NCBI GenBank assembly: GCA_030066735.1
Contig: JASJBB010000051.1
Span: 1 to 32,156, forward strand
Source: Woeseiaceae bacterium
GTDB lineage: Bacteria > Pseudomonadota > Gammaproteobacteria > Steroidobacterales > Woeseiaceae
DNA: 32,156 nt
Direction: 5' to 3'
Positions 15,452-23,587 of this stretch are shown here, one piece after another. Position 1 is the first letter of the stretch. Each line of letters begins with the position of its first letter. Made by a program: the position numbers and the translations under genes. The notes under the pieces were generated by a model, which saw only the letters and a list, made by a program, of their open reading frames with translations, did no database searches and was not told the origin of the DNA.

Positions 15452-17851
15452 TTACCAGGCGCGCTCGAAAATGAGGCCGAAGATCGGAAACGCCTCGTTA
15501 TCTTCGACGACATTGATGCCGTTCCGGGGATCGAATTCCTGCGAGTTGGCGCCGGGACCGCCATAGGCATTGATGACGTCGATGAAGGCGATAAGGTCGA
15601 CCCAGCCGAGCTCACGGCGATAGTCGACGCGAACGTTGAGCGAGTGATAGTTCTCGAGGCGCTGCGTGTTCGTGCGCGTGAGTTCCTTCGAATAGCGCAA
15701 AGGTTGTCCCGGGCCGAGCACGTCCTCGTTGATGATGAAGTCGTCGGTCGGCCGGCCGCTTGCCCACTTCCAGCGCGCGCCGACTTTCCAGCGCTCGTTG
15801 ATTTCCCAGCTGCCGCCGGCGGAGAAAAAGTGCGGACGGTTGAAATCGGCATCGTACTCGCCGAGCCCGTCGTTATCGTCGATACGCGCGTCGTTGTAGG
15901 CGTACACGATGTTGCCGAACCAGCCGTTGCTGAAGCGTCGCGACAGAACGACGTCAACGCCGAAGTTGCGGCCATCGCCCGCGTTGCTCGCGCGCCCGCT
16001 GGTTCGGCCTTCGGCGACGATCAGGTTGTCGAGCTGCTGGTAGTAAGGCTCGACGAGCAGGGTCCAGTTCTGCCCGAACTGCTGTTCCAGACCAATGCTG
16101 AAGTGCGTGATGCGCTCGTTCTCGATGTCGAAATTGTCGGGGTTGGCCGAGCGCACGAGAAAGCGCGGCGACTGGTAGAACACGCCGGCCGTCGCCGACA
16201 GGCGCCGCCCCGCCGACGGCCGCCAGTTGGCGGCGAGGCGCGGTGCGAGCAGCGACTCGTCGGCGAAGCCGTCCTGTTCGAAACGCAGACCGGCGCGAAT
16301 GTCCCAGTCACCGAATTCGAAAACCTGCTCGCCGTAGGCGGCGTAGCTGGTCTCGCGCTCCGAGAATTCCGAACTGACTTCGGCGGGCTGCAACGTAATG
16401 TACTGCTGTCCCGGCGGTCGCGGATCGGTGCTCCGATAGACGAATCGGTCCCAGTCCTCGCGCAGGAAAACGAAGTAGTCGACGTCGGTCTGCCACACCC
16501 TCAGCCCGCTCTGGAACTCGCCCAAGCGATTGCGCGTCGAGAAGTCGCTGCGCCAGCCAATCTCGGTCTCGGCCTCGCCAACCGTCAACAGGTTTTCGCG
16601 CACGGGGATGTCTTCGGCTGGCGTACCCTCGGGCACCAGGTCGGGGAATGCTTCGCCCTCGCTCGACGTCTTGTCGTTGTCGCGGAAGTAGACCCGGTTG
16701 GTCCATTCGCCCGCCGATCCCACGAGACGGCGCCAGGAGAGGCCAACCAGGGCCAGGTCCTGCTCGGTCTCGATCAGGGCGACGTCTTCGAAGTTCGGCG
16801 ACGCGAGGACGTTGTCGATGTCGCGGGTGTACTCCTCTGGTGCGTAAATGCCCAGGAACTCGATCGTGTTGCGATCGTCCAGCTCGGTGACGGTCTTGAG
16901 CACGATGTCAGTCAGTTCGGGCTGGCCGATGTCCTCTTCGTCGATGAACTCGAACACCCGCCCGAAGTCGAAACTGCGCGCGGAAAAGAAGGCGGTGGTG
17001 CCGTCGTGAATGCCACTGGGCCCTTCGTAGCCGAGCTCTACCCCGGCGATGTCGACGCGCAGGCTGGCGCTGGGCGTGGGGTTGCCGCCGGCGACCTCGA
17101 GCTTCAACAGCGAGCCCGAGCGGCCGCCGTAGGCTGCGCTCCAGCCGCCCGGCGAAAATTCCGCGCCGGTGATGGAGTTCGGCGCGAAGATCGAGAACCG
17201 GCCGCCGCCGCCAATGTCCTCTTCCTCGCCCAGTGTCTGGTCGAAGTGCACGACCCGGCCGAACGGCAGCTCGTCAACGAAGATCAGGTTGTCGCGCGGG
17301 CCGCGGCCGCGCACCGAAAAGTTGGCGAAGTCGCCCGTGGATACAAGACCGGGAAGCCCGTCCAGCGCGCGCATTACGTCGCTGCCGGCGCCGACCGCGC
17401 TGCGCAGTTCCTCGCGGTTGAAGAACGAGTTGCTCGCCGCGCCGAACTGATCGGCGACGCGGCCCCTGGCGACCACCACGATTTCGTCGACCGGCCCGTC
17501 GACCTCGACAAGCTCGAGGGCCAGCGGCGTGGTTTTGCGGCGCGAAACCCGGACACTCGGTTCCTCGACCGTCACGCGGCCGGCGGCCGCGGCGGTCACA
17601 TCGTAGAGGCCGGGCGCAAGCGATGCGAAGCTCACGCTGCCGTCTGCGCCGGTCGTGTCCTCGCGGGACTTGCCGCCCCGGTCGGTAATCGTAATCTCGA
17701 CGCCGGCAAGCGGCCGCCCGGTTTCGGTCGCCCGGGTCTCGACGATCAGCCCGCCGTCGTTGTCTTGCGCGGCAACGCCGGTCGCGGCAAAAGTCAGGGC
17801 GGCGGCGACCAGCGGCGCCAGGAATGCGGTGTGCAGAATTCGACGACTCAT
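15452..17851 (-). CDS. TonB-dependent receptor with carboxypeptidase-like N-terminal domain
   Basis: 799 residues. Signal peptide to about residue 28 (ATGVAAQ). Residues 30-115 form a CarboxypepD_reg-like beta sandwich (GRPLAGVEITITDRGG, GLYDVTAAAAGR). A TonB-box-like DEIVVVARG follows at about 122-130. The plug domain (about 135-250) includes ALDGLPGLVSTGDFANFSVRG. The rest is a 22-strand barrel that ends in FGLIFERAW, with an aromatic last residue as expected for BAM insertion. Function: energy-dependent uptake across the outer membrane, substrate unknown. The N-terminal sandwich resembles SusC-like and oar-like receptors. The gene lies 75 bases downstream of a LytTR regulator on the same strand, probably its target or operon partner. 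Confidence 0.9.
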   Translation of the reverse strand: MSRRILHTAFLAPLVAAALTFAATGVAAQDNDGGLIVETRATETGRPLAGVEITITDRGGKSREDTTGADGSVSFASLAPGLYDVTAAAAGRVTVEEPSVRVSRRKTTPLALELVEVDGPVDEIVVVARGRVADQFGAASNSFFNREELRSAVGAGSDVMRALDGLPGLVSTGDFANFSVRGRGPRDNLIFVDELPFGRVVHFDQTLGEEEDIGGGGRFSIFAPNSITGAEFSPGGWSAAYGGRSGSLLKLEVAGGNPTPSASLRVDIAGVELGYEGPSGIHDGTTAFFSARSFDFGRVFEFIDEEDIGQPELTDIVLKTVTELDDRNTIEFLGIYAPEEYTRDIDNVLASPNFEDVALIETEQDLALVGLSWRRLVGSAGEWTNRVYFRDNDKTSSEGEAFPDLVPEGTPAEDIPVRENLLTVGEAETEIGWRSDFSTRNRLGEFQSGLRVWQTDVDYFVFLREDWDRFVYRSTDPRPPGQQYITLQPAEVSSEFSERETSYAAYGEQVFEFGDWDIRAGLRFEQDGFADESLLAPRLAANWRPSAGRRLSATAGVFYQSPRFLVRSANPDNFDIENERITHFSIGLEQQFGQNWTLLVEPYYQQLDNLIVAEGRTSGRASNAGDGRNFGVDVVLSRRFSNGWFGNIVYAYNDARIDDNDGLGEYDADFNRPHFFSAGGSWEINERWKVGARWKWASGRPTDDFIINEDVLGPGQPLRYSKELTRTNTQRLENYHSLNVRVDYRRELGWVDLIAFIDVINAYGGPGANSQEFDPRNGINVVEDNEAFPIFGLIFERAW

Positions 17852-17926
17852 TGCAACTGTCCACTAGTGCTCAACGGTCATTATGAGCGACAGACGAGCG
17901 GCCGGGTGTATCAACATGTTTCGGCG

Positions 17927-18775
17927 CTAGCCGAGCCGCTCCCTGAGTTCCTTGCGGAAGCGGCGGCTGACGGGCACCGTCGCCTCGGTGCGCAGCCGCG
18001 CTTCGCCGTCACCGGTATCGAATGCCACGATTTCCGCGACCTGGTCGAGATTCACGATCGCGCTGCGATGAACGCGCTGGAAGCCCTGGGTCGCCAGTTT
18101 CTCGCTGATATTGGTCATCGTGTCGCGCAGCGGGTAGACGCGCCCGCGGACATGCAGGTTGACGTAGTTGCCGGCGGACTCGATCCACTCGATGTCGGAC
18201 ACGCGAACCAGAAACTCCCGGCCGAATTTCTTGACGAGAAAACGGTCGCTGATGGCCGGCCTGTCCTCGTCGTCATCGTCGGCGACGAAGCCCGCCTCGC
18301 CCTGCAGCCGCAGGATAATGAAGCGGTACAGGTAGATCATGGCGAGGATCAGCATGTAGGTGCGGAAATCCTTCAGGTATTCGTAGCCGAACTCGCGCGT
18401 CCACTCGTCCCACTGGTAGGGGTGGTCGGGACTGAAAACCCTGAAGGCCAGAACCCGGCCGATGTACATCACGATCACGTGGACCAGCGACGCGACGACG
18501 CTGAACAGGGCATGCGCCAGCACGCTGACGCGCCAGGTGTCGGCGCGGATCGGGAAGCGCCGGTCGAACCAGACAATCAGCGGAATGATCACGGCCAGGC
18601 CGATGTGGCTCGTAACCTCGAGCACCCAGGGCATCCAGCGGGGCCAGTCGCCGCCGCCGCGGGCGTATTCGATCCAGACCACGCCGACGTTGGCGAACAG
18701 GCTGACCAGGACCATCACGGTGGCGATCAGCACTTCGCCGGTGCGCCGGTTTTCCAGGTACCGCTCCAGTGTCAT
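17927..18775 (-). CDS. Membrane-anchored LytTR-family transcriptional regulator
   Basis: 282 residues. Four transmembrane helices are seen at about 14-37, 52-70, 84-108 and 138-157. An acidic linker (VADDDDEDRP) leads to a LytTR DNA-binding domain at 178-282, with VSDIEWIESAGNYVNLHV and FQRVHRSAIVNLDQVAEI as the defining strands. There is no receiver or kinase domain, so signal sensing is probably direct through the membrane part. The start ATG at 18775 has AGGA at 18786-18783, 7 bases upstream. It precedes a TonB-dependent receptor by 75 bases. Directly upstream are three ATTCGYC repeats 20 bp apart that fit LytTR recognition, so autoregulation, or control of the divergent acyltransferase, is likely. 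Confidence 0.92.
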   Translation of the reverse strand: MTLERYLENRRTGEVLIATVMVLVSLFANVGVVWIEYARGGGDWPRWMPWVLEVTSHIGLAVIIPLIVWFDRRFPIRADTWRVSVLAHALFSVVASLVHVIVMYIGRVLAFRVFSPDHPYQWDEWTREFGYEYLKDFRTYMLILAMIYLYRFIILRLQGEAGFVADDDDEDRPAISDRFLVKKFGREFLVRVSDIEWIESAGNYVNLHVRGRVYPLRDTMTNISEKLATQGFQRVHRSAIVNLDQVAEIVAFDTGDGEARLRTEATVPVSRRFRKELRERLG

Positions 18776-18791
18776 CTGCGCATCCTAACCA

Positions 18792-18851
18792 CGATTCGCC
18801 GGAATGGGCCCCGATTCGTCCCCGGGACCCGCCATTCGTCACAAAGCCCCG
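18792..18851 (-). promoter_or_regulatory. Triple 20-bp-spaced ATTCGYC repeats, candidate LytTR operator
   Basis: ATTCGCC (18794-18800), ATTCGTC (18814-18820) and ATTCGTC (18834-18840) recur at exactly 20 bp. The flanks are also partly conserved: C at the second position of each 20-base unit and a C-rich end. LytTR proteins bind direct repeats about two helical turns apart. The Pseudomonas AlgR site contains CGTTCGTC, one base away from the GATTCGTC/CATTCGTC seen here. The array lies 17-76 bases upstream of the LytTR start and 55-114 bases upstream of the divergent acyltransferase start. Confidence 0.6.
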
Positions 18852-18905
18852 TCAATATAGCCCAATGCTGCTGCGGGTTGTGGCCCCGACGGGCACAGTG
18901 CTGCC

Positions 18906-20129
18906 ATGAACACACGACGCCACGATATCGACTTCCTGCGGGTTTTCGCATTCAGCCTGCTCATTCTCTATCACGTTGCCATGTTTTACGTGTACGACTG
19001 GGGCTGGCACGTGAAATCCGCCTACCAGGCCGAATGGCTGCAGCTGCCGATGATCTTCGTCAACCAGTGGCGCATGGCGCTGCTGTTCGTCATTTCGGGG
19101 CTCGCGATCAGCTTCATCTGGGGCCGGTATTCCCCGGGCAGGCTTGCCCTGCGGCGCGTCTGGCGTCTCCTGCTGCCACTGGTCTTCGGCATGGCATTCA
19201 TCGTCGCGCCGCAGCCGTACTACGAAGCGCTGACCAAGGGCATCATCGAGCCGGGATTCGTCGACTTCATGTCGAAGTACCTGACCTTCCAGGACTTCCC
19301 GGGGGATGCCTGGGGCGGCGAGGAGATCATCACCTGGACGTGGAACCATCTCTGGTACCTGCCTTACGTGCTGCTCTATACGCTGCTGCTGATTCCCATC
19401 GCGATGTTCCTCGAAGGGCCGGGCAAGCGGGTACGCAGCGCGTTTCAGAATCTCCGCGGACCGTGGATCGTGCTCGTGCCGATCGTGCCGCTGATGCTCT
19501 ACGGCAACTTCATCTATCCGCACTTTCCGGACATGACCCACGCGCTGATCGATGACTGGTATTCGCACGCCATGTACGGGACCTTTTTCCTGATCGGCTA
19601 CCTGGTCGGGCGCGACGAGGGCTTCTGGACCGAGCTGGCGCGCATGCGCAAGGCGCTGCTGGCGCTGGGTGTGCTGTCGTTCGTGACATTGATGTCGGTC
19701 CGCGAGTTTGTCGGCGAGGACCCGGGTGTCCTGCTGGACCACGCGCGCGCGTTCGCGATCTACCTGAATCGCTGGACCTGGATACTCGTCGTACTGGCGT
19801 GGGGCCACCATCTCGTGCGCAGGCCGTCGCGTGCGCTGACCTACGCGACCGCGGCGATCTTCCCGTGGTACATACTGCACCAGTCGATCACGGTCGTGGC
19901 CGGTTACGAGCTGTCGCGTTTCGAGCTCGGCCCGATCGTCGAGCCGCTGCTGGTGCTCGGTATCACAATCGGTGGTTGCCTGTTCCTCTACGAATACGTC
20001 ATCCGGCGCGTTCCGCTACTGAGGCCGCTCTTCGGCCTGCCTTATCGCGAGCGCTCAGTCGTCACCGGAGCCGGTCGTGCCGACGAGCGCCCAGGTCTCC
20101 GACAGGATATGGTCGCGCAGCCCGAGTAG
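18906..20129 (+). CDS. Acyltransferase 3 family membrane protein
   Basis: 407 residues with about ten predicted transmembrane segments. The N-terminus RRHDIDFLRVFAFSLLILYHV is the hallmark of acyltransferase family 3 (OpgC/OafA type), with His6, Arg12 and His23. LLFVISGLAISFIWGRY and the HLWYLPYVLLYTL segment also fit. Family knowledge: these inner-membrane enzymes transfer acyl groups, often acetyl or succinyl, to glucans, O-antigen or other extracytoplasmic acceptors. The substrate here is unknown. No strong ribosome binding site precedes the ATG. The last 25 codons are antisense to the end of the neighbouring secreted-protein gene (75-base overlap), and the residues after LRPLFGLPYRERS look like read-through sequence rather than part of the fold. 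Confidence 0.88.
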   Translation: MNTRRHDIDFLRVFAFSLLILYHVAMFYVYDWGWHVKSAYQAEWLQLPMIFVNQWRMALLFVISGLAISFIWGRYSPGRLALRRVWRLLLPLVFGMAFIVAPQPYYEALTKGIIEPGFVDFMSKYLTFQDFPGDAWGGEEIITWTWNHLWYLPYVLLYTLLLIPIAMFLEGPGKRVRSAFQNLRGPWIVLVPIVPLMLYGNFIYPHFPDMTHALIDDWYSHAMYGTFFLIGYLVGRDEGFWTELARMRKALLALGVLSFVTLMSVREFVGEDPGVLLDHARAFAIYLNRWTWILVVLAWGHHLVRRPSRALTYATAAIFPWYILHQSITVVAGYELSRFELGPIVEPLLVLGITIGGCLFLYEYVIRRVPLLRPLFGLPYRERSVVTGAGRADERPGLRQDMVAQPE

Positions 20130-20822
20130 TTCGTGCATCGCGTCGAGGTCGCGATCCGGGTTTCCGGTTAGCATGGCCTCGGCCATCGGCACAGGGCCGA
20201 GTTCGTTGACGAAATCGACGGTGCCGTAGTTATAGGGAATCGCGCTGCCGATCGGCGATACCAGTGCATAAACGGCCCAGCCGGCGCGGTCGCCGCTGTC
20301 GATCAGGACCTGGTGGCCGGCTTTGAACACTTCCGATTCCATGCGCTCATAAGCAACGGGGTCCGTTGCGAGCATCTTGTTGATGACAGCAAAGCGATGC
20401 TCCTGGATCTCTGTCCGGTCGACGAGTACCCACAGCTCGCTCGCCATGTGCTTGCGAGCGGCCATTGTCGCGGCCATCTGCTCGCCCGCGTCGGCGCCGC
20501 GGTGCACCGCGGCGAATGCCGCCGCGTAATCGGCGTAGGCATTGAGCTGTTGTTCGCCGCTGTACGTCGTCACGGTGTAGTAGTCGCAGCGGGAGCGGTC
20601 GCCAAAGACGACCTCGTAAAGCGTCCAGCTGCGCCGTTTGCCCGAGTCGACCAGGTACTGGTGCACCGGCTTCCACATTTCGAGTTCCAATTGCACGTAG
20701 CCGGGCGACGTCGACTTCATGCAGTCCACGCTGACGTAGACAGGCGCCGCTGCCTGCGCGCCGCCGATCGCAGGAAACACGACGGCGGTGAGTAGCGCCG
20801 TGATTGCAGGTATTCGCTTCAT
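20055..20822 (-). CDS. Secreted or periplasmic protein of unknown function
   Basis: 255 residues. MKRIPAITALLTAVVFPAIGGAQA is a clear signal peptide (cleavage after about residue 24). An in-frame ATG four codons upstream (20834) overlaps a G-rich ribosome binding site, so the start at 20822 is preferred. The mature part has a duplicated look: SPGYVQLELEMWKPVHQYLVDSGKRRSWTLYEVVF (about 40-75) is echoed by YERMESEVFKAGHQVLIDSGDRAGWAVYALV (about 155-187), so it is probably two related alpha-beta units, each followed by a YYTVTTY/YNYGTVDF strand. I do not recognise a named family; ferredoxin-like (dimeric alpha-beta barrel) units would fit the pattern. It overlaps the convergent acyltransferase gene by 75 bases. 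Confidence 0.75.
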   Translation of the reverse strand: MKRIPAITALLTAVVFPAIGGAQAAAPVYVSVDCMKSTSPGYVQLELEMWKPVHQYLVDSGKRRSWTLYEVVFGDRSRCDYYTVTTYSGEQQLNAYADYAAAFAAVHRGADAGEQMAATMAARKHMASELWVLVDRTEIQEHRFAVINKMLATDPVAYERMESEVFKAGHQVLIDSGDRAGWAVYALVSPIGSAIPYNYGTVDFVNELGPVPMAEAMLTGNPDRDLDAMHELLGLRDHILSETWALVGTTGSGDD

Positions 20823-20894
20823 TGCTCCCCCCAATTTGCTGTTACATTAGTCGATTATGAACGGGGCGTCGACGTCGCGGAACGGCCGAAATCC

Positions 20895-21230
20895 ATGAGC
20901 GTGCTCTTCTACATACCGATCGTGCTTAGCCTGCTCGTGCTGGGCGCGCATTTCCTGCGCTACGACAACATGGCCGGCGTCATCGTGGCCGTGGTCCTGA
21001 TCGGGTTGTTATTCGTGCGCAAGCCGTGGGCGCCAAGAGTCCTGCAGGTGGCCCTGTTGCTTGGTGCGCTCGAGTGGGCCCATACGCTCTACCAGCTCGT
21101 GCAGGCGCGAGCCGCGCAGGGGATCCCGGCAACGCGACTGGTGATTATCCTGGCGACGGTCATTGCCGTGACGGCCGCATCGGCGCTGCTGTTCGAGTCA
21201 AAGACGATGAAGAAAATCTACGGGCGGTAA
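20895..21230 (+). CDS. Small four-helix membrane protein of unknown function
   Basis: 111 residues, almost entirely hydrophobic, with four likely transmembrane segments (about 3-20, 25-42, 47-66, 81-100) and a basic C-terminal tail (KTMKKIYGR). It is not recognised. It is divergent from the secreted-protein gene (72-base spacer) and convergent with the MATE gene, whose stop lies 6 bases away. The continuous hydrophobic pattern with charged residues at loop positions supports a real gene. Confidence 0.72.
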   Translation: MSVLFYIPIVLSLLVLGAHFLRYDNMAGVIVAVVLIGLLFVRKPWAPRVLQVALLLGALEWAHTLYQLVQARAAQGIPATRLVIILATVIAVTAASALLFESKTMKKIYGR

Positions 21231-21236
21231 CCGGCC

Positions 21237-22616
21237 TTACTCCGCCATCACTCGCTCGAGTACTTCAGGGTCGCGCCAGCGGCCTTGTTTGAGGCGCATC
21301 GCGTAGACGACTGCAATCGCAAGAATCATGACGACGAACGCGGACCACGAGACTTTCGGGCTGAGCGCAAACACCTGGATGATGAAGAACTGGGCGACGA
21401 GCATTGCCCAGTGCAGCGTGACTGACGCGATCATGAGCCAGCGCGTGTCGCCGGCGCCGCGCAGGATACCGCCGGACACCAGGATTACGGCGTCGGCCAG
21501 CACGTAGCTGGACAGCCCGATCATCATCCAGGCGGACAGCTCCCGGATGGCGGAGAAATCGCCGCTCGGCGGCGCAAACACCTCGACGAGCGGGAACCTG
21601 TACCCAATGTACAGGGCCGCGAGCACCAGGCCGTAAGCGAAGGCAACCGCGAACGCGGCGGTCATCACTTCGTTGACGCGCGCCATGTCGCGAGCACCGA
21701 CGAATCGGCCGATCATGCTGATGACGCCGATGTGCAACCCGAGCATGGGCACGAACGAGAGAATGTCCCAGTTGAACACGATCGCTGCGGCCGCGCCCTC
21801 GGCAACGCCATAAGACTGGAACATGAGCAGGAACAGGTTGAATGCGGCGACGTTGAGAAACAGCTCCAGTCCGCCCGGAAAGCCGAGCCGCCAGAAGCGC
21901 CGCAGAATTTTCACGTCGACCCGGAACGAGCGCAGGACCGCGAATTTCTCGCGGTGCTCTTTGGCCAGGTAGAACGCCACGAACAGCAGCAGTGCGAGAA
22001 CCGATGCGACGACCGTGGTGATACCGGCGCCGACGATGCCGAGCGCCGGCAAGCCGAACTTGCCGAACACCAGTATGTAGCTGAGCGGAACGTTGATGAT
22101 CATGCCGAAGACGTCGCAGATCATGACCACTCGCGTGCGTCCGATGCCGGCGAAGTAAGACGCGAGGCAGGTCTTGGCGAGCGCTATGAGGACCCCGGAC
22201 ATCAGTATCAGGTAGTACGTGCGCTCGAGCGCGACCTGTTCGGGCTCGTGACCCATGGTTTCGAAGATGCCTGCGACCAGGAACGTGATCAGTGTCAGGA
22301 AGGGCGCGCTCATGAGCGTCATGATCAGGCCCTGCGTGACCACCTTGGGGCATTTGTCGAGCTCGCCGGCGCCGAGGTACTGTGCGGCCATCGCATTCGC
22401 ATAGCTCAGCAGGCCAATAAAGAAACAGAAAGAAAAAAACGATGCGACGCCGCCGCCCAGTGCCGCCGCCATGTGCATGGGGTCGATCTGCGACATGAAG
22501 TAGCGATCGGTGAAGATCATCACCGCGAACGTGCCCTGGGAGACGACCATGGGCAGCGACAGCCGCAACAACTCGGCCAGCGCTTGGCGGCTGAAATGGC
22601 GTTTGACCAACAGCAT
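21237..22616 (-). CDS. MATE family multidrug/cation efflux transporter
   Basis: 459 residues, twelve predicted transmembrane helices in two homologous halves. RLSLPMVVSQGTFAVMIFTDRYFMS is the usual first helix of NorM-like MATE proteins. AAQYLGAGELDKCPKVVTQG and, in the second half, GRFVGARDMARVNEVMTAA are the paired loop signatures. The frame is open upstream to 22760, but the stretch before 22616 is not membrane-like, so the ATG at 22616 is chosen. Family role: Na+ or H+ coupled export of cationic drugs or metabolites across the inner membrane. An 8-bp inverted repeat lies in its leader (22619-22676). Confidence 0.9.
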   Translation of the reverse strand: MLLVKRHFSRQALAELLRLSLPMVVSQGTFAVMIFTDRYFMSQIDPMHMAAALGGGVASFFSFCFFIGLLSYANAMAAQYLGAGELDKCPKVVTQGLIMTLMSAPFLTLITFLVAGIFETMGHEPEQVALERTYYLILMSGVLIALAKTCLASYFAGIGRTRVVMICDVFGMIINVPLSYILVFGKFGLPALGIVGAGITTVVASVLALLLFVAFYLAKEHREKFAVLRSFRVDVKILRRFWRLGFPGGLELFLNVAAFNLFLLMFQSYGVAEGAAAAIVFNWDILSFVPMLGLHIGVISMIGRFVGARDMARVNEVMTAAFAVAFAYGLVLAALYIGYRFPLVEVFAPPSGDFSAIRELSAWMMIGLSSYVLADAVILVSGGILRGAGDTRWLMIASVTLHWAMLVAQFFIIQVFALSPKVSWSAFVVMILAIAVVYAMRLKQGRWRDPEVLERVMAE

Positions 22617-22618
22617 TA

Positions 22619-22676
22619 TTCGTTCGCTTGTCGCAGGAAAGGTCGGCAAGTCTACGCACCGCGGGCCACGAACGAA
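22619..22676. repeat. Perfect 8-bp inverted repeat in the MATE leader
   Basis: TTCGTTCG (22619-22626) is matched by CGAACGAA (22669-22676) with 42 bases between. The inner arm begins 2 bases upstream of the MATE start codon. It could be a regulator site or an mRNA hairpin that covers the start. The evidence is the symmetry only. Confidence 0.35.
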
Positions 22677-22747
22677 AGAAGCAAATAGGGCCTGGCGGAT
22701 TCCTGATAAGCTGCCGAGTGTTGTCATGACCGAGGGACGTGCAACCG

Positions 22748-23587
22748 ATGAAACTGCCACGCCTGCGTACGATCCTGCTTGTGCCCGTTGTCCTGTTCGG
22801 CCTGTTCTACCTGGTCGGTGTGGTCATGCTGGCGTCGGACGACCGCGTCGTCGCGACGCTCGAGGGCGTGCCGGCGAATCACGACACCATTGCGATTTTC
22901 GGTGCCAGCGGTACCGCCGGTGACGGCATACTGAAGGCCGCGCTGGCCGACCCGGACATCGATACCATCCACGTCATCACGCGCCGGGCAACGCCGCGCA
23001 TCGAGGAAGGCGTCGCGGCCGGCAAGGTGCAAATGACGCTGCACATGGACTACCTCGATTACTCGGCAATAAGCGATCAGATCGCGAACCTGGACGCCGT
23101 TTACTGGGCGATCGGCCTGAGTTCGATCGGCGTCGACGAAGAGACCTACGGCATGATCCACGTCGATTTCCCGATGCGCTTCGTCGAGGAGTGGCTCGAA
23201 GCCAGCGACCAGCCCGACATATCGTTCCACTACATCAGCTCGAGCGATATCTCGGCGGACTCGAGCGCCATGTGGGCGCGGCAGAAAGTCCGCGCCGAGC
23301 AGTCACTGTTCGGATTCGCCGACGGAACGAAGTTGCGGGTGATCGCCTACCGGCCCGACTACATCGGGCCCACTGATGAGGAGGCGCACCTCGGCCAGGA
23401 TTTCCTGTTCTGGTTCTTCCGCCCGGTCGGCGCTGCCGTGCGAGCGACCGAGATCGGCCGGGCCATGCTCGAAGTGACCGCGAGAGGCGGCGAATTCGAG
23501 AATGGCGACAGGCTGGGCACCCGCAGCATAGTGCTCACCAGCCAGGCCTATGAGCGCCGGCGAGCGCGGCGGTCGGACAGCGAGTAA
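22748..23587 (+). CDS. Membrane-anchored atypical SDR-like NAD(P)-binding protein
   Basis: 279 residues. One N-terminal transmembrane helix (about 7-28) is followed by a cytoplasmic or periplasmic Rossmann domain. IAIFGASGTAGDGI (G52, G55, G58) is the dinucleotide motif of the NmrA/atypical SDR type. VYWAIGLSSIG and FHYISSSDISAD match the next strands, and VIAYRPDYIGP resembles the RPG(Y/W)IGP element of extended SDRs. The YxxxK catalytic pair is not seen. GAGGGA at 22732-22737 is 10 bases before the ATG at 22748, better spaced than for the GTG at 22739. Substrate unknown. Its last 40 bases overlap antisense the end of the next gene. Confidence 0.82.
   Translation: MKLPRLRTILLVPVVLFGLFYLVGVVMLASDDRVVATLEGVPANHDTIAIFGASGTAGDGILKAALADPDIDTIHVITRRATPRIEEGVAAGKVQMTLHMDYLDYSAISDQIANLDAVYWAIGLSSIGVDEETYGMIHVDFPMRFVEEWLEASDQPDISFHYISSSDISADSSAMWARQKVRAEQSLFGFADGTKLRVIAYRPDYIGPTDEEAHLGQDFLFWFFRPVGAAVRATEIGRAMLEVTARGGEFENGDRLGTRSIVLTSQAYERRRARRSDSE

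Noticed and set aside
15644-19555. A plus-strand open frame of 1303 codons antisense to the TonB receptor, the LytTR regulator and part of the acyltransferase region
   Set aside because: It is explained by GC-biased codons on the other strand. It crosses several well-supported genes, has no domain-like sequence and runs through the divergent spacer.
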